Assembly (NCBI GenBank): GCA_020832445.1
Contig: JAFIEO010000044.1
Location: 50,319 to 114,318 of the forward strand
DNA from: Paracoccaceae bacterium
Lineage (GTDB): Bacteria > Pseudomonadota > Alphaproteobacteria > Rhodobacterales > Rhodobacteraceae
Direction of reading: 5' to 3'
DNA length: 64,000 nucleotides
Of this stretch, positions 1-8,638 are shown in pieces. Position 1 is the stretch's first letter, and each line of letters starts with the position of its first letter. The notes below the pieces were generated by a model. That model was given only the letters and a program-made list of their open reading frames with translations, was not told the DNA's origin and did no database searches. A program made the position numbers and the translations under genes.

Positions 1-803
1 AGTTGGCCCAGCAGTCCCAGATTGATGAACATAAGCATGAAGACCAGCAATAGCGGCCAGTCCACCCCGCGCAGCACATTCCGGAATGCAAGCGCAAAGG
101 CCCCGATCACAAAACCGGCCCCGATCAGGGCAAACCCTGCATTCACGGCAAACAGAAACACAGGGTAGGCCGCAAGCGAGGTGATCATAAGCCTGCGTTG
201 CATCCCCGGCCTGTGCGTTGTTGCGTGCAGGACCAGCCGCGCCTGACCAAAACCAAACGGGACAAGCGCAAGCACCAGCACCAGCATGGCCCCGGCGACA
301 GGCAACATGGAGAGGGTGAATTCCATAAATCCCGTGCCAGAGCGTTGCCACAGAAACAGGTTTTGTGGATTGCCAACAGGCGAAAGCGCCGAGCCTGCAT
401 TCACCGCCAGTGCCTGAAATATAACCAGCCGCGCCACAGGCAAGCTGACAATACGCGCCAGCCCAAGGGTCAGCGGCACGGTCACAAAAAGCGCCACATC
501 ATTTGTCACCACCGCAGAAAGCAGGGCGGCGAACATTACAAGTGCTGCCGCAAGTCCGCGTTCGCTGCGCAGGCGCGCCAAGACCTTGCGGCCAAGATGG
601 TCAATCAGTCCTGATACTTCCAGCCCGCGACTAAGCACCATCAACCCTGCAAGTGCCGCGACCGTTTTCCAATCGACAAGATAAACCAGACCGTCCAGCG
701 ATGTCGGAACGGCCCAAAGCAGAACCGGAAGAAGAACCATCAGGATCACCAGCAGCCATTCGGCCACAAGCCATGCCTGTATGCGCTGCACGGTGAATTT
801 CAT
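1..803 (-). CDS. SLC13/ArsB-type anion transporter (partial, C-terminus outside window)
   Basis: Integral inner-membrane transporter of the ion transporter (ArsB/NhaD/SLC13) superfamily. Reading from the ATG at 803 gives about 267 residues of mostly hydrophobic sequence before the window edge. Two family landmarks are visible: VVTNDVALFVTVPLTL near residue 100, and NAGSALSPVGNPQNLFLW near residue 145; a TND and a GNPQN loop occur in this superfamily. The frame stays open upstream of 803, but ATG, GTG and TTG are absent there until the preceding gene, so 803 is the natural start although its Shine-Dalgarno is weak. It lies 47 bases behind the small membrane protein ending at 851, on the same strand, so the two are probably one operon. 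The transported ion cannot be told; the C-terminal third is missing. Confidence 0.8.
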   Translation of the reverse strand, partial: MKFTVQRIQAWLVAEWLLVILMVLLPVLLWAVPTSLDGLVYLVDWKTVAALAGLMVLSRGLEVSGLIDHLGRKVLARLRSERGLAAALVMFAALLSAVVTNDVALFVTVPLTLGLARIVSLPVARLVIFQALAVNAGSALSPVGNPQNLFLWQRSGTGFMEFTLSMLPVAGAMLVLVLALVPFGFGQARLVLHATTHRPGMQRRLMITSLAAYPVFLFAVNAGFALIGAGFVIGAFALAFRNVLRGVDWPLLLVFMLMFINLGLLGQ

Positions 804-850
804 ACCCAGATGGATCGCGCAAAAAACGACTGTGTCAACTTGGAAATCAA

Positions 851-1246
851 TCAGTGGGCCAATACCGATCGCCGCGTTTTCCTGTTGCGGAACTGTCCAA
901 AGCGGGTCAGCGCGGGTATGGAAAGAAAGATAATCCATTGCGGCATAGGGGCCAGAGTTCCCAGCCGCGTCAGGCCATAGAACACGAAAAGCGCCGCAAA
1001 GCCGATTTGGATAGCGGACAAAATACCTTCCAGCGAAGGGTCATGCCGCGCGGCCAGCACCCAAAGGCCAATGGCCAGCACCGCAAGCACCACGCTTACT
1101 GCGTGCCACAAGATCGCAGCAAAGGCCGCGAGGCCGTCGTCGTGCAGTGCGGTTTGCAACTGGTCGTGAACCTCTGGTCCGCCAGCGAAAACATGGATCA
1201 AAAAGGTCAGGCCCATCAGGGCGGAAGCAAAGCGGGTCCAGTTCAT
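851..1246 (-). CDS. Small four-helix membrane protein of unknown function
   Basis: 131 residues from the ATG at 1246. The frame is open further upstream, but that extension runs across the palindromes at 1257-1313 and into the divergent regulator, so it is rejected. Four hydrophobic stretches are visible (about residues 4-20, 33-58, 70-92 and 98-113), which fits a small inner-membrane protein. It starts with MNWTRFASALMGLTFLIHVF. It is divergently transcribed from the TetR gene at 1323 and followed by the anion transporter. The usual reading is that the TetR protein represses both its own gene and this pair. No recognised domain. Confidence 0.7.
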   Translation of the reverse strand: MNWTRFASALMGLTFLIHVFAGGPEVHDQLQTALHDDGLAAFAAILWHAVSVVLAVLAIGLWVLAARHDPSLEGILSAIQIGFAALFVFYGLTRLGTLAPMPQWIIFLSIPALTRFGQFRNRKTRRSVLAH

Positions 1247-1256
1247 CGCGCCACTC

Positions 1257-1313
1257 CATACGGCTGCGTATGGTTTAGGTCGCTCGCTTGCGCTTGTCAA
1301 TACGCTGCCGTAT
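1257..1313. promoter_or_regulatory. Paired TetR operators in divergent promoter
   Basis: Two inverted repeats with the same half-site lie between the membrane-protein start (1246) and the tetR start (1323). The first is CATACG-GCTG-CGTATG at 1257-1272, the second ATACG-CTGC-CGTAT at 1300-1313. Their centres are 42 bases apart, about four helical turns. Shared half-site (ATACG), shared 4-base spacer and position next to a TetR gene make operator function likely. This is inferred from symmetry only. Confidence 0.65.
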
Positions 1314-1322
1314 GTTTTGGGG

Positions 1323-1862
1323 ATGGCCCCAAAGACCCGCCCCCGTCTGAGTGCTGAAGACTGGCTGATGGCCGGGTTTCGCGCGCTGGCGCGTTCTGGC
1401 CCCAGTGCCCTGAGGGCCGAGGCTTTGGCGCGCGATCTTGGCACGACCAAAGGATCGTTCTACTGGCATTTCGCGGACCTGCCCGACTATCTGTCCCGTC
1501 TTGTCCAGCTATGGGAGGATCGCGCCTTTGACGGGGTTGTCGCGCAGCTTGACCCGACAGCCCCGCCGCGCGCCAGACTGGAGCAGTTGATTGAACTGGC
1601 TGTCGGATTTCGCGATCCATCCTATGGGGGGGCTGCGTTGGAGCCCGCCTTGCGCGCGTGGGCGCTGGCGTCACCTGATGTGGCAAAGGCGGTCGCCCGA
1701 ATGGATGCGCGCCGTATGGCCTATCTGGCGGGACTGTGCCGTGATGCGGGTATCAACGACCCTGATGCGCCTGACGCGCTTTATGCTATGGCCGTTGGGT
1801 TGGAAACCCTTGGTGTGCGAAATGCGCACCGCACCATGGGCCTGTTGCTGCGCAGTATATGA
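1323..1862 (+). CDS. TetR/AcrR family transcriptional regulator
   Basis: 179 residues from the ATG at 1323; a TTG at 1317 is in frame but the ATG is preferred. The N-terminal helix-turn-helix is visible: the segment ALARDLGTTKGSFYWHFADL at about residues 37-56 is the recognition region typical of TetR proteins. The rest is helical and ligand-binding, with no clear ligand signature. It is divergent from the membrane protein and transporter operon, and the paired palindromes at 1257-1313 sit just upstream, so autoregulation plus control of that operon is likely. Confidence 0.9.
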   Translation: MAPKTRPRLSAEDWLMAGFRALARSGPSALRAEALARDLGTTKGSFYWHFADLPDYLSRLVQLWEDRAFDGVVAQLDPTAPPRARLEQLIELAVGFRDPSYGGAALEPALRAWALASPDVAKAVARMDARRMAYLAGLCRDAGINDPDAPDALYAMAVGLETLGVRNAHRTMGLLLRSI

Positions 1863-1868
1863 CCTTGC

Positions 1869-2702
1869 CTAAAGCGCTGTGTCTGTCGGGATATAGGGCC
1901 TTTCGACATTCAGGGTTTTCTTCAGCCTTGCCCAAGTGACAGTTTCAAACCGCTCTGGCCAGTCAAGCCCCAGTTGCTGCGCCATTCGTCGGGCACGGGG
2001 CAGGTAAGCTGCGGCATAGGCCAGATGCGCTTCTATCATGGCCGCTTGTTCGGCTACGGGGGCTGGCAGTGCGGTCAGAACGTCCTTCTGGGGCTGAGTG
2101 ATAAGCCGGTTCAGGTGCAAAATGCCACCGCGATGCGGCGCGTTCGTTTCTTCGATCATCAGTTCAACCAGATAGTTGCGCAGATGAAAGATACCCAGAA
2201 CACCGTTGATATATTCCTTGCGTCCGACGGCCAGATGCAAAAGGCCCAGAATGCGAATAAAATCCTCGATCTGGCGTTTGAGTTTTTCAGGGTTTGGCTG
2301 GTGTTCTGAAACGGCTTTTGGCAGGGTCGCATAGATGCCATCATGATCGATCAATGGTTTCAGCGCGTCCTGGGTCTGCGCAGACATCTGCGATGGTTTC
2401 AGGATAAGGACATCTGTTCTGGTCCAGTCGGCTGTAATGGCATTTATCAGCACAGGAACCGGGGTTCGGTCCCACCACAAGACTATTTCGCCGGTCTTTG
2501 CGATGGCCCCTTGCCATATCCGTGCAATTTCGTCGGTGGCCCCTTCGTCTGACACCAGAATGAAATCGATGTCGCTATAGGCATCGGCCAGACCGGTCCC
2601 GAAACTTCCGCTTAGAAATAAGGCGCGAATGCGCGGCTCATTGGCCAACGCAGTTTTTATCATCTGAATGATGTCGTCGTGGCCCATTCTCTGGCCCCGC
2701 AT
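1869..2702 (-). CDS. Nucleotidyltransferase-domain protein
   Basis: 277 residues. The N-terminus carries the polymerase-beta nucleotidyltransferase signature, GSFGTG at about residue 32 followed by SDIDF at about residue 44, giving the G-S and D-x-D of a metal-dependent nucleotidyltransferase. The remaining 200 residues are helical, as in aminoglycoside adenylyltransferase-like proteins. The substrate cannot be inferred; resistance function should not be assumed. A second ATG five codons in (2687) begins MGHDDIIQ and could be the true start, since neither has a strong ribosome-binding site. It converges with the TetR gene, their stops being 6 bases apart. Confidence 0.8.
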   Translation of the reverse strand: MRGQRMGHDDIIQMIKTALANEPRIRALFLSGSFGTGLADAYSDIDFILVSDEGATDEIARIWQGAIAKTGEIVLWWDRTPVPVLINAITADWTRTDVLILKPSQMSAQTQDALKPLIDHDGIYATLPKAVSEHQPNPEKLKRQIEDFIRILGLLHLAVGRKEYINGVLGIFHLRNYLVELMIEETNAPHRGGILHLNRLITQPQKDVLTALPAPVAEQAAMIEAHLAYAAAYLPRARRMAQQLGLDWPERFETVTWARLKKTLNVERPYIPTDTAL

Positions 2703-2890
2703 GTCGCAAGAATGCCGCGATGCTAGTGTCCCTCAGCGCAGGGGTCAATGACAGCCACCGGCACGACCCTGACTGCACAGCTGAAATTCGCCCGAATAAA
2801 CCGGATTGTGCATCACGCAAGCATTGAAGCGGTTGCGCGGAAGGGCGGGATGCAGGAAGCTACGGCGCTACAGCCACAGGAGATTGCGAC

Positions 2891-3220
2891 ATGATAATTT
2901 ACGGGTTGAACACTTGCGCAATCTGTCAAAAGGCCCGCAAGGCGCTGGCGGCGCAGGGCAATGATGTCAGTTTCCGTGATATTCGGGCTGATCCCCTGAC
3001 CGAGGCCGAACTGACGGAGTTGATTGCAGAATTCGGGGACCGGTTGGTCGACCGGACATCGAATGATTACCGTGGGCTGAATACATGGCTGAAAAATTCA
3101 GAGGCAGAGGCACAGATCGCGGCCCAACCCAAGGTGATGGCGCGTCCGGTAATCCGTGACGGGGATGTATTATACCTTGGTTGGGATCAGGCGGTTCAGG
3201 ACGCCTTGGGCCTAAGCTGA
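2891..3220 (+). CDS. ArsC/Spx-family thioredoxin-fold protein
   Basis: 109 residues, the usual size of the ArsC-like (YffB/Spx) family. The N-terminus MIIYGLNTCAICQKARKAL has the redox Cys9-x-x-Cys12 motif at the end of strand 1, and the KVMARPVI segment near residue 85 is the cis-proline loop typical of the family. It may reduce arsenate or a disulfide, or act as a regulator; the sequence does not decide. A moderate Shine-Dalgarno (cacaggag) precedes the ATG. No arsenic genes are adjacent, so an arsenate reductase name would overreach. Confidence 0.85.
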   Translation: MIIYGLNTCAICQKARKALAAQGNDVSFRDIRADPLTEAELTELIAEFGDRLVDRTSNDYRGLNTWLKNSEAEAQIAAQPKVMARPVIRDGDVLYLGWDQAVQDALGLS

Positions 3221-3267
3221 TGCCGCATCGGGCGGGGCGATGGCGACGGTCGCCGCAAGTCGCGGCG

Positions 3268-3696
3268 CTACTGCGTGTCATCCCCATGCGCCAAAAGTGA
3301 CGGATGCCCCGCAGGCTGCGCTGAATTATTGTTTGCCCAAGTGTAAAGCTGCCGGATAATCGACCCCAGCGCCGCGCCCTGTGGCGTCAACCCATAGGTC
3401 ACTTCGCGCGGGAAACCATTATGGACCCTGCGCGCGATCAGGGCGCGGTGCGTCAATCCGTTCAGCCGCTCGCTCAGGACTTTGGGTGTGATCCCCGGCA
3501 GCGTGTTTTGCAAACTGCCGTATCGCATCGGGCCGCCGGAAAGGTGCCACAGGATCAGGGCATTCCAGCGATGCCCCAGAAACGCCAGCCAGTCCTCTGC
3601 CAGACAATCGGCAGGGCGGCGCGCTGTGCGGGGTATGCCTTCGGTGTCGCTTCCCGTTTGGATAGTCGTGATTCGCTGTGTTTCATGGCCCTTCAT
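3268..3696 (-). CDS. HxlR family transcriptional regulator
   Basis: 142 residues with the winged-helix core of HxlR regulators: LGHRWNALILWHLSGGPMRY at about residues 40-59, then the recognition segment LPGITPKVLSERLNGL. The N-terminal Cys usually found in redox- or electrophile-sensing members may correspond to Cys31 (ADCLAEDW). It is divergent from, and its 5' end is close to, the saccharopine-dehydrogenase-like gene at 3735, its probable target. Confidence 0.88.
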   Translation of the reverse strand: MKGHETQRITTIQTGSDTEGIPRTARRPADCLAEDWLAFLGHRWNALILWHLSGGPMRYGSLQNTLPGITPKVLSERLNGLTHRALIARRVHNGFPREVTYGLTPQGAALGSIIRQLYTWANNNSAQPAGHPSLLAHGDDTQ

Positions 3697-3734
3697 TGCG
3701 CCAGTATCGGTGCCAATTTGCGAAGGAACAAGGG

Positions 3735-4751
3735 ATGGCAGGCATTCTTATCATTGGTGGTTATGGCCATGTCGGGCACCAGATTGCGGCGCAACTGCTG
3801 CGTGCAGGGCAGGCGGGTCTGCGTATCGCGGGGCGTGATGCAGGCCGGTCGGCGGCCATGGCCAGACGGCTTGGATGCGACTGGACGATCGTGGATATGG
3901 ACAACCCCGCAAGCTGGGGCGCTGCCCTTGTGGGGATGGGCACGGTGCTTGTTTGCAGTGATGTCGGGACTGCGGATTTTCCGGCGCATGTGCTGGAACG
4001 AGGGCTTTTCTATATCGACATATCGGCCACAGATGCGGTTTTGCGCGGGATAGAAGCATTGGACCCGCTTGCGCGCGCGCAGGGGGGCTGCGCGGTCCTT
4101 TCGGTCGGGCTGGCGCCGGGGCTAAGCAATCTTATGGCCCGCGCCGCTGTGGCCGGGATGGCGCGGATTGATGCGGTGACAATCGGGGTTCTGTTGGGAC
4201 TTGGCGATGCGCATGGTCCCGCTGCGGTGAACTGGACGCTGGACAACATGCACCCCGTGCCGTCGGGCGCAGTGCAGATGTTGGGGTTTGGCCCACAGTC
4301 GCGCCCTGTTCCAACCATGCCTTTTGCCTTTGCCGATCAGCATGTGCTGGCGCGCCGTCAGGGCATGGCGAATGTCACCACCCGTCTGGGGTTGGATTCG
4401 CCCCTGATCACGCGTGGCGCGCTGCGCATGCTGGCACGGATGGCGGGGCGGCCATGGGTTCGCCGCCTGCTGTGCCGGAGTATGGCCCGCTTTCGCCTTG
4501 GGTCGGACCGTGCATCGCTTGTCGTCACGGCTGCGGGCCACGGCGCTGACGGGCCGATGCATCGCCGCCTGACACTTGACGGACGGGCGGAAGCGGCCAT
4601 CACCGCACTGGTGGCTGCGCGCGTGGCGCAGATGCTGCCGGGCAAGGCCCGCCCCGGCGTCTGGCATATTGACGAGATCTGGCAGTTTTCCGATTTCGCG
4701 CCCGCCCTGACACAGGCAGGCATCACATTGGGCGGGCAGGGCAGGTCATAA
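3735..4751 (+). CDS. Saccharopine dehydrogenase-like NAD(P)-binding protein
   Basis: 338 residues from the ATG at 3735, preceded by an AAGGAACAAGGG ribosome-binding region. The longer frame from 3678 would overlap the divergent HxlR gene and lacks a binding site. The N-terminus MAGILIIGGYGHVGHQIAAQ is a Rossmann fold with a GGYGHVG dinucleotide loop, and a second conserved stretch SVGLAPGLSNLMAR lies near residue 120. Such proteins act on amino-acid or related substrates, but no specific reaction can be assigned. Its 3' end overlaps that of the arginase-like gene on the other strand by 6 bases. The HxlR regulator is divergent. Confidence 0.82.
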   Translation: MAGILIIGGYGHVGHQIAAQLLRAGQAGLRIAGRDAGRSAAMARRLGCDWTIVDMDNPASWGAALVGMGTVLVCSDVGTADFPAHVLERGLFYIDISATDAVLRGIEALDPLARAQGGCAVLSVGLAPGLSNLMARAAVAGMARIDAVTIGVLLGLGDAHGPAAVNWTLDNMHPVPSGAVQMLGFGPQSRPVPTMPFAFADQHVLARRQGMANVTTRLGLDSPLITRGALRMLARMAGRPWVRRLLCRSMARFRLGSDRASLVVTAAGHGADGPMHRRLTLDGRAEAAITALVAARVAQMLPGKARPGVWHIDEIWQFSDFAPALTQAGITLGGQGRS

Positions 4752-5585
4752 CCTGCCCGATACTGGCGGCCCGTCTGCCAATAGCGGGGCAAGCGCATCC
4801 AGCAAGGGATCAGGGGATACCGGATCGCCATTCTGAACCCATGCATTCTGAAACTCTGCAATCTCCATGCCGATAAACTGGTGCTCTGCGATCACGTCGC
4901 AGCAGGCGCGCAGATCATCCAGCGACAGCCCGTCTTCAACTGCGTAATCCGTGGGAACAATGCCCGGATTCAGCACGTCGCAATCTAGATGCATATAGAC
5001 AGCGCGGCCTGCGATTGCCGCGCGAAGTTTCGCGCCCAGGCCCTGTTGCGGTTGGATATGCGGGATGTGGGGGCGGTTGATCAGGTCTTGCTCGAAAGGG
5101 TCCAGATCGCGCTGCCCTACCAGCACAATCTGATCCATCGTCAAGCCTGCTCCCAAACCAGTGTCCCACATGCCAAGGGGTCCGGCCAGTGCCAGCCCGC
5201 CCAGATACCCTGTTGTCGTGGCGTCGGGGGTGTTCAGGTCCGCATGGGCATCAAACCAGACAATGCACGCAGACGGGTGGTGCCTTGCAACAGCGGGCAG
5301 CGTTGCCAAAGATGTGGCACAACGGCTAGTCGCAGCAATGGAAACTGACGGGCGCGACACAACCGCGTCAATCCGTGTTTGCAGGCGCCGCAGGGCGGGC
5401 AGCGCCGCATCCAGTTCTTCGCGCCATCCTGTGTTCAGGGCCGGTTCAGGAGTGCCGACAACACATGGCGCAACACCTGTCCGGCGCGCAAGGGCGTGCC
5501 CGATTGCACGGGCACCGGGCATTGCCAGATCATTGTGATCGCCCGCCCGCCCCTGAAACACCGTGTATTCCCTGCGCTTTGACAC
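4746..5585 (-). CDS. Arginase/agmatinase-family (ureohydrolase) protein
   Basis: 279 residues. Mn-binding ureohydrolase motifs are visible: WFDAHADLNTP at 110-120 and HLDCDVLNPG at 199-208. The first metal-binding motif, normally GGDHS, reads TSRCATS at 86-92, with Cys89 where the His ligand is expected and the glycines missing; a Cys at this position is known in some divergent family members. Members hydrolyse arginine, agmatine, formiminoglutamate or guanidino compounds. This one may be altered in substrate or metal content. It is followed upstream by 133 bases with no gene. Confidence 0.8.
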   Translation of the reverse strand: MSKRREYTVFQGRAGDHNDLAMPGARAIGHALARRTGVAPCVVGTPEPALNTGWREELDAALPALRRLQTRIDAVVSRPSVSIAATSRCATSLATLPAVARHHPSACIVWFDAHADLNTPDATTTGYLGGLALAGPLGMWDTGLGAGLTMDQIVLVGQRDLDPFEQDLINRPHIPHIQPQQGLGAKLRAAIAGRAVYMHLDCDVLNPGIVPTDYAVEDGLSLDDLRACCDVIAEHQFIGMEIAEFQNAWVQNGDPVSPDPLLDALAPLLADGPPVSGRL

Positions 5586-5718
5586 TTGCTTCCCTCGTCA
5601 GATTATATGTCGGTGCGCGGATGCAAAACGCAACCGCCGGTTGGCGCACATGCGTGGCCCATGCCCTGTGGAAACTACCATGAACCGCGCCCAAGGGCGA
5701 GGGCTGCGCAGGCGACTG

Positions 5719-7080
5719 TCATTGGCGGGTTGCTGACAGGTCCTTGCCAGTTATCGGCTGGCCGCGCTTCAATGCCTTGCGCAGCGCATATACGCGGTCT
5801 TCGTCCAGGGTTGCGCCGCAATCGCGACACGCATCGCGAAGAAGCGCCATCTGGTCGCGGTGTATGCGCGCGCCGATCACGCATGACACCGTCAACAGGT
5901 CCAGAATACGGGTCCGGCCTGCGGTGTCCAGCCTGGCCAGATGGCCGCGCATGCCGGACCAGTCTGGCGTCAGGTCCGTGTGGTGATCAAGTGCGCTGCG
6001 CAAGCGGGTGATCAGATAGATATGATTGGGATGGGCGTCGCGCCCACGGATCAGCATTTCGCCCGCTGCATGCAGCGACACGTCTTTTTCAGTATCGCCC
6101 AGATCGTCTGTGTTCCGGAAATGCGCGGCAATCAGGTTGTCTGCGGCAAACGGGCCAAGGGTGCGCACCCGCGCTTCTGTCATGATGCGCCAGATGATAT
6201 AGGCATTCCATGCTGCATATAACGGCCCGGCAAACAGCGGAACCATGCCGCGGATCGCCATGCGCGCGGCCACGCGGCGCAGAAACACCCGCAGAATGAA
6301 ACTGCTGACACCGACTTTCAGCTTATAGGCGATATTCCTCGCCATAAGTTTCCAGCTAGACACATACGCATAGGGGTCAATCCCGTAGATAAGGATCTGC
6401 GGGCTGGGAAACTCCAGCGCGGTGCGCGCAAGGCTGTGGGCAAAAAGCCGGTCTTCGCGGCCCCCTGCCAGCGCAAGGCCCGAATGCTGCGTCACGCGCG
6501 CGATCCCGCCCAGTGCCAGCGCATACAGCAATGCAATTTCTATCGCGCTGATCACACCTACGAAAATATAAAAGACAGACCAATAGGGAAGGGTCGCTTG
6601 CCATCCGGCATCGTCCATTCCGTCCAATATGCTTTGGCGCATCCAGATCTCGGCGCCGCCGATCAGCCCGCCCGAAATGATGCCCGCCAGCGCCGACAGG
6701 CTGATGACCCATGTGCTGACGCGGTTGATCGACTGAACGCATGCGCGCGACGGGGGCGCGTTTGTTGCGCAGTATGCGCCGCGCTGCGCCAGATAGGCGG
6801 CAAACCTGCGCTCCAGAATGTTGGGCTGGGGCGAATATATGTCTGCCGCCGGCACTGTCGCCACGGGTTTATTTTTGTCCAGATGGGGGCGGTGCGTCAC
6901 CTTGACGCCCCGCTTGCCGGATAGGGCAAGACCCTGTTGCGCACCCGCGCGCGTTTGGTCCAATGCGTGTATATCATCACACGCAACGTTTCCGGCGTCT
7001 TCCCGTTCCCCGCGAAGTGTGAAGCAAAGGCAATACAGGCGATGCTTGCCAACACATGTGAGAGGTGCTAACATTTTCAA
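5719..7080 (-). CDS. Unknown polytopic membrane protein
   Basis: 453 residues as the longest frame, starting at a TTG (7080); an ATG two codons in (7074) is more credible, and a start further in cannot be excluded because residues 1-70 are not well structured. At least three long hydrophobic segments lie at about 125-145, 165-200 and 285-310, with a soluble helical C-terminus rich in Asp, Arg and Leu from about residue 330. I recognise no family. It is divergent from the TetR gene at 7124, and the perfect palindrome at 7085-7104 lies exactly between the two starts, so it is the probable regulated gene. Confidence 0.65.
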   Translation of the reverse strand: MKMLAPLTCVGKHRLYCLCFTLRGEREDAGNVACDDIHALDQTRAGAQQGLALSGKRGVKVTHRPHLDKNKPVATVPAADIYSPQPNILERRFAAYLAQRGAYCATNAPPSRACVQSINRVSTWVISLSALAGIISGGLIGGAEIWMRQSILDGMDDAGWQATLPYWSVFYIFVGVISAIEIALLYALALGGIARVTQHSGLALAGGREDRLFAHSLARTALEFPSPQILIYGIDPYAYVSSWKLMARNIAYKLKVGVSSFILRVFLRRVAARMAIRGMVPLFAGPLYAAWNAYIIWRIMTEARVRTLGPFAADNLIAAHFRNTDDLGDTEKDVSLHAAGEMLIRGRDAHPNHIYLITRLRSALDHHTDLTPDWSGMRGHLARLDTAGRTRILDLLTVSCVIGARIHRDQMALLRDACRDCGATLDEDRVYALRKALKRGQPITGKDLSATRQ

Positions 7081-7084
7081 CGGT

Positions 7085-7104
7085 GGAAATGCATCTGCAT
7101 TTCC
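7085..7104. promoter_or_regulatory. Perfect 20-bp palindrome, probable TetR operator
   Basis: GGAAATGCA-TC-TGCATTTCC is a perfect inverted repeat with a 2-base spacer. It sits between the start of the leftward membrane-protein gene (7074/7080) and the rightward TetR gene (7124), where a repressor would control both. Confidence 0.65.
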
Positions 7105-7123
7105 CTAAGCTGAAAGCCCGAAT

Positions 7124-7774
7124 TTGTTATCTGTCGAAACTTCCGTCAACGATCCATTGCCAGAGGTGACGCCGAAGGCTGCCTATCACCACGGCGACCT
7201 TCGCGCGCAACTGATCGCAGCAGTGCGCGCGCTTGTCGAAGCGCACGGCCCCGACGGGTTTTCGGTGGCCGAAGCGGCGCGTCGCGCGGGTGTCAGTTCA
7301 GCCGCCCCCTACAAGCATTTCAAGGACCGCCATGAGATATTGCGCGGCGTGGTCAGTGAAGCCATGGACCGGTTGCGCACCGCCATGCAGGCCGGGGCCG
7401 CAGCACATGCGCCCGCCTCGTTAGAGGCTGTGGCGGCTGTCGGGCAGGCTTATGTCAGTTTTGCAAGGGCCGAACCCGGCGTATTCCGGTTGATGTTCGG
7501 CCTGACCGAAGGGCACGAGAATGACCCTGACCTGCTGGCGAAGGGCGAAAGCTGCTTTGGCGTGGTTGTTCACGCGGTTGCCGCCTGTCTGGAACTGCCG
7601 CCCAACGACCCGGATACCCAGCGCCGCGCCTATATGCTGTGGTCGTCGGTGCACGGGCATTCGTTTTTGCACATCGACATGAAGACCAAGATCGCAACAG
7701 CCGAAATTGATGACTGGATGTATCTTATGGAAATCAGCCGTGCGATTCTTGTTCCGGCGGCCAAGTCACAATGA
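7124..7774 (+). CDS. TetR/AcrR regulator with WHG-type C-terminal domain
   Basis: 216 residues from a TTG at 7124; no ATG occurs in frame before the DNA-binding domain. The segment AARRAGVSSAAPYKHFKDRH (about residues 50-69) is the TetR helix-turn-helix. The C-terminal LWSSVHGHSFL motif near residue 172 is the W-x-x-x-H-G signature of the WHG subgroup. The stop overlaps an ATG at 7771, so the following exoD-like frame may be translationally coupled. Likely target: the divergent membrane-protein gene. Confidence 0.9.
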   Translation: MLSVETSVNDPLPEVTPKAAYHHGDLRAQLIAAVRALVEAHGPDGFSVAEAARRAGVSSAAPYKHFKDRHEILRGVVSEAMDRLRTAMQAGAAAHAPASLEAVAAVGQAYVSFARAEPGVFRLMFGLTEGHENDPDLLAKGESCFGVVVHAVAACLELPPNDPDTQRRAYMLWSSVHGHSFLHIDMKTKIATAEIDDWMYLMEISRAILVPAAKSQ

Positions 7775-7839
7775 TGGGGCAATGCTGGATTCTTGGCGAC
7801 AGGTCAAAGACCAGGGCAAGCGAAGCGCAGGAACTGCAT

Positions 7840-8412
7840 ATGCGGCCGGTTCAGGACATTCTGAACCGTATCCGCGGCGCAATTACCGGCCCGACCGTGA
7901 CAATCGACACGATTGTGCGGGCCATGGACCCGGCATTGCAGCCCGTGCTGCTGCTGTTGCCCGCGCTGATCCTTGTGACACCGCTAAGCGGCATACCCGG
8001 CCTGTCATCGCTTGGGGGCCTGACGATTGCCCTGGTTGCATTGCAGATTCTGCTGGCGCGCCCGACGATATGGCTGCCAGCATTCGTGCTGCGTCGGCAG
8101 TTGTCTGCGGACCGGCTGGGGCAGGCGCTTGTCGGGCTTGATCGCGCGGCCCGTTTTATCGACCGCAGGTCTGTCGCGCGGGTGGACTGGTTTTTCGCAT
8201 TTCCGGGCAGGCAACTGGCGCTTGCCACATGCGTGTCATGCGGGCTGGCAATGCCCTTTCTGGAACTGGTTCCTTTTTCCGCGACCACACTTGCTTTGGT
8301 TGTGACAGTCCTGTCTGCGGCGCTTCTGGTGCGGGATGGTCTGCTGGCTGCGTTCGGGCTGGGTGGTTTCGCGTTGGCGATCCTGATCATCACGAAGCTC
8401 GCGATATCTTGA
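7840..8412 (+). CDS. ExoD family exopolysaccharide-related membrane protein
   Basis: 190 residues from the ATG at 7840, which has a nearby GCAGGA and begins MRPVQDILNRIRG as family members do. An in-frame ATG at 7771 overlaps the tetR stop and would add 23 atypical residues. Pattern: amphipathic N-terminus, hydrophobic helices around a GIPGLSSLGG loop near residue 50, an RRSVARVDWFF segment, and three C-terminal membrane helices. ExoD proteins were linked to exopolysaccharide production and alkaline tolerance in rhizobia; the biochemical role is unknown. Confidence 0.85.
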   Translation: MRPVQDILNRIRGAITGPTVTIDTIVRAMDPALQPVLLLLPALILVTPLSGIPGLSSLGGLTIALVALQILLARPTIWLPAFVLRRQLSADRLGQALVGLDRAARFIDRRSVARVDWFFAFPGRQLALATCVSCGLAMPFLELVPFSATTLALVVTVLSAALLVRDGLLAAFGLGGFALAILIITKLAIS

Positions 8413-8638
8413 TGGCCATGCGCGTGCGGCCTTTTCATTGCCTTGCGCATGTGTCCGAATGGATAAGGCCTGCGATCCGAATTGGTGTGGTCGCCGCGCA
8501 CGCGCGCACCCCTGCCCGCAGTGGCAGCAATTGCCATCATGAATTTGATGCGGGCACCGGTTGCAATGGGTCTGGTTCATCTGCGTCTGTCGGGGAATTT
8601 TTGTTTGGCTTTCCGGTCGAACCCAATCATACAGAGCC

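Noticed and set aside
1869..2702. Aminoglycoside resistance gene
   Set aside because: Only the general nucleotidyltransferase signature is visible; nothing specific to antibiotic-modifying enzymes.
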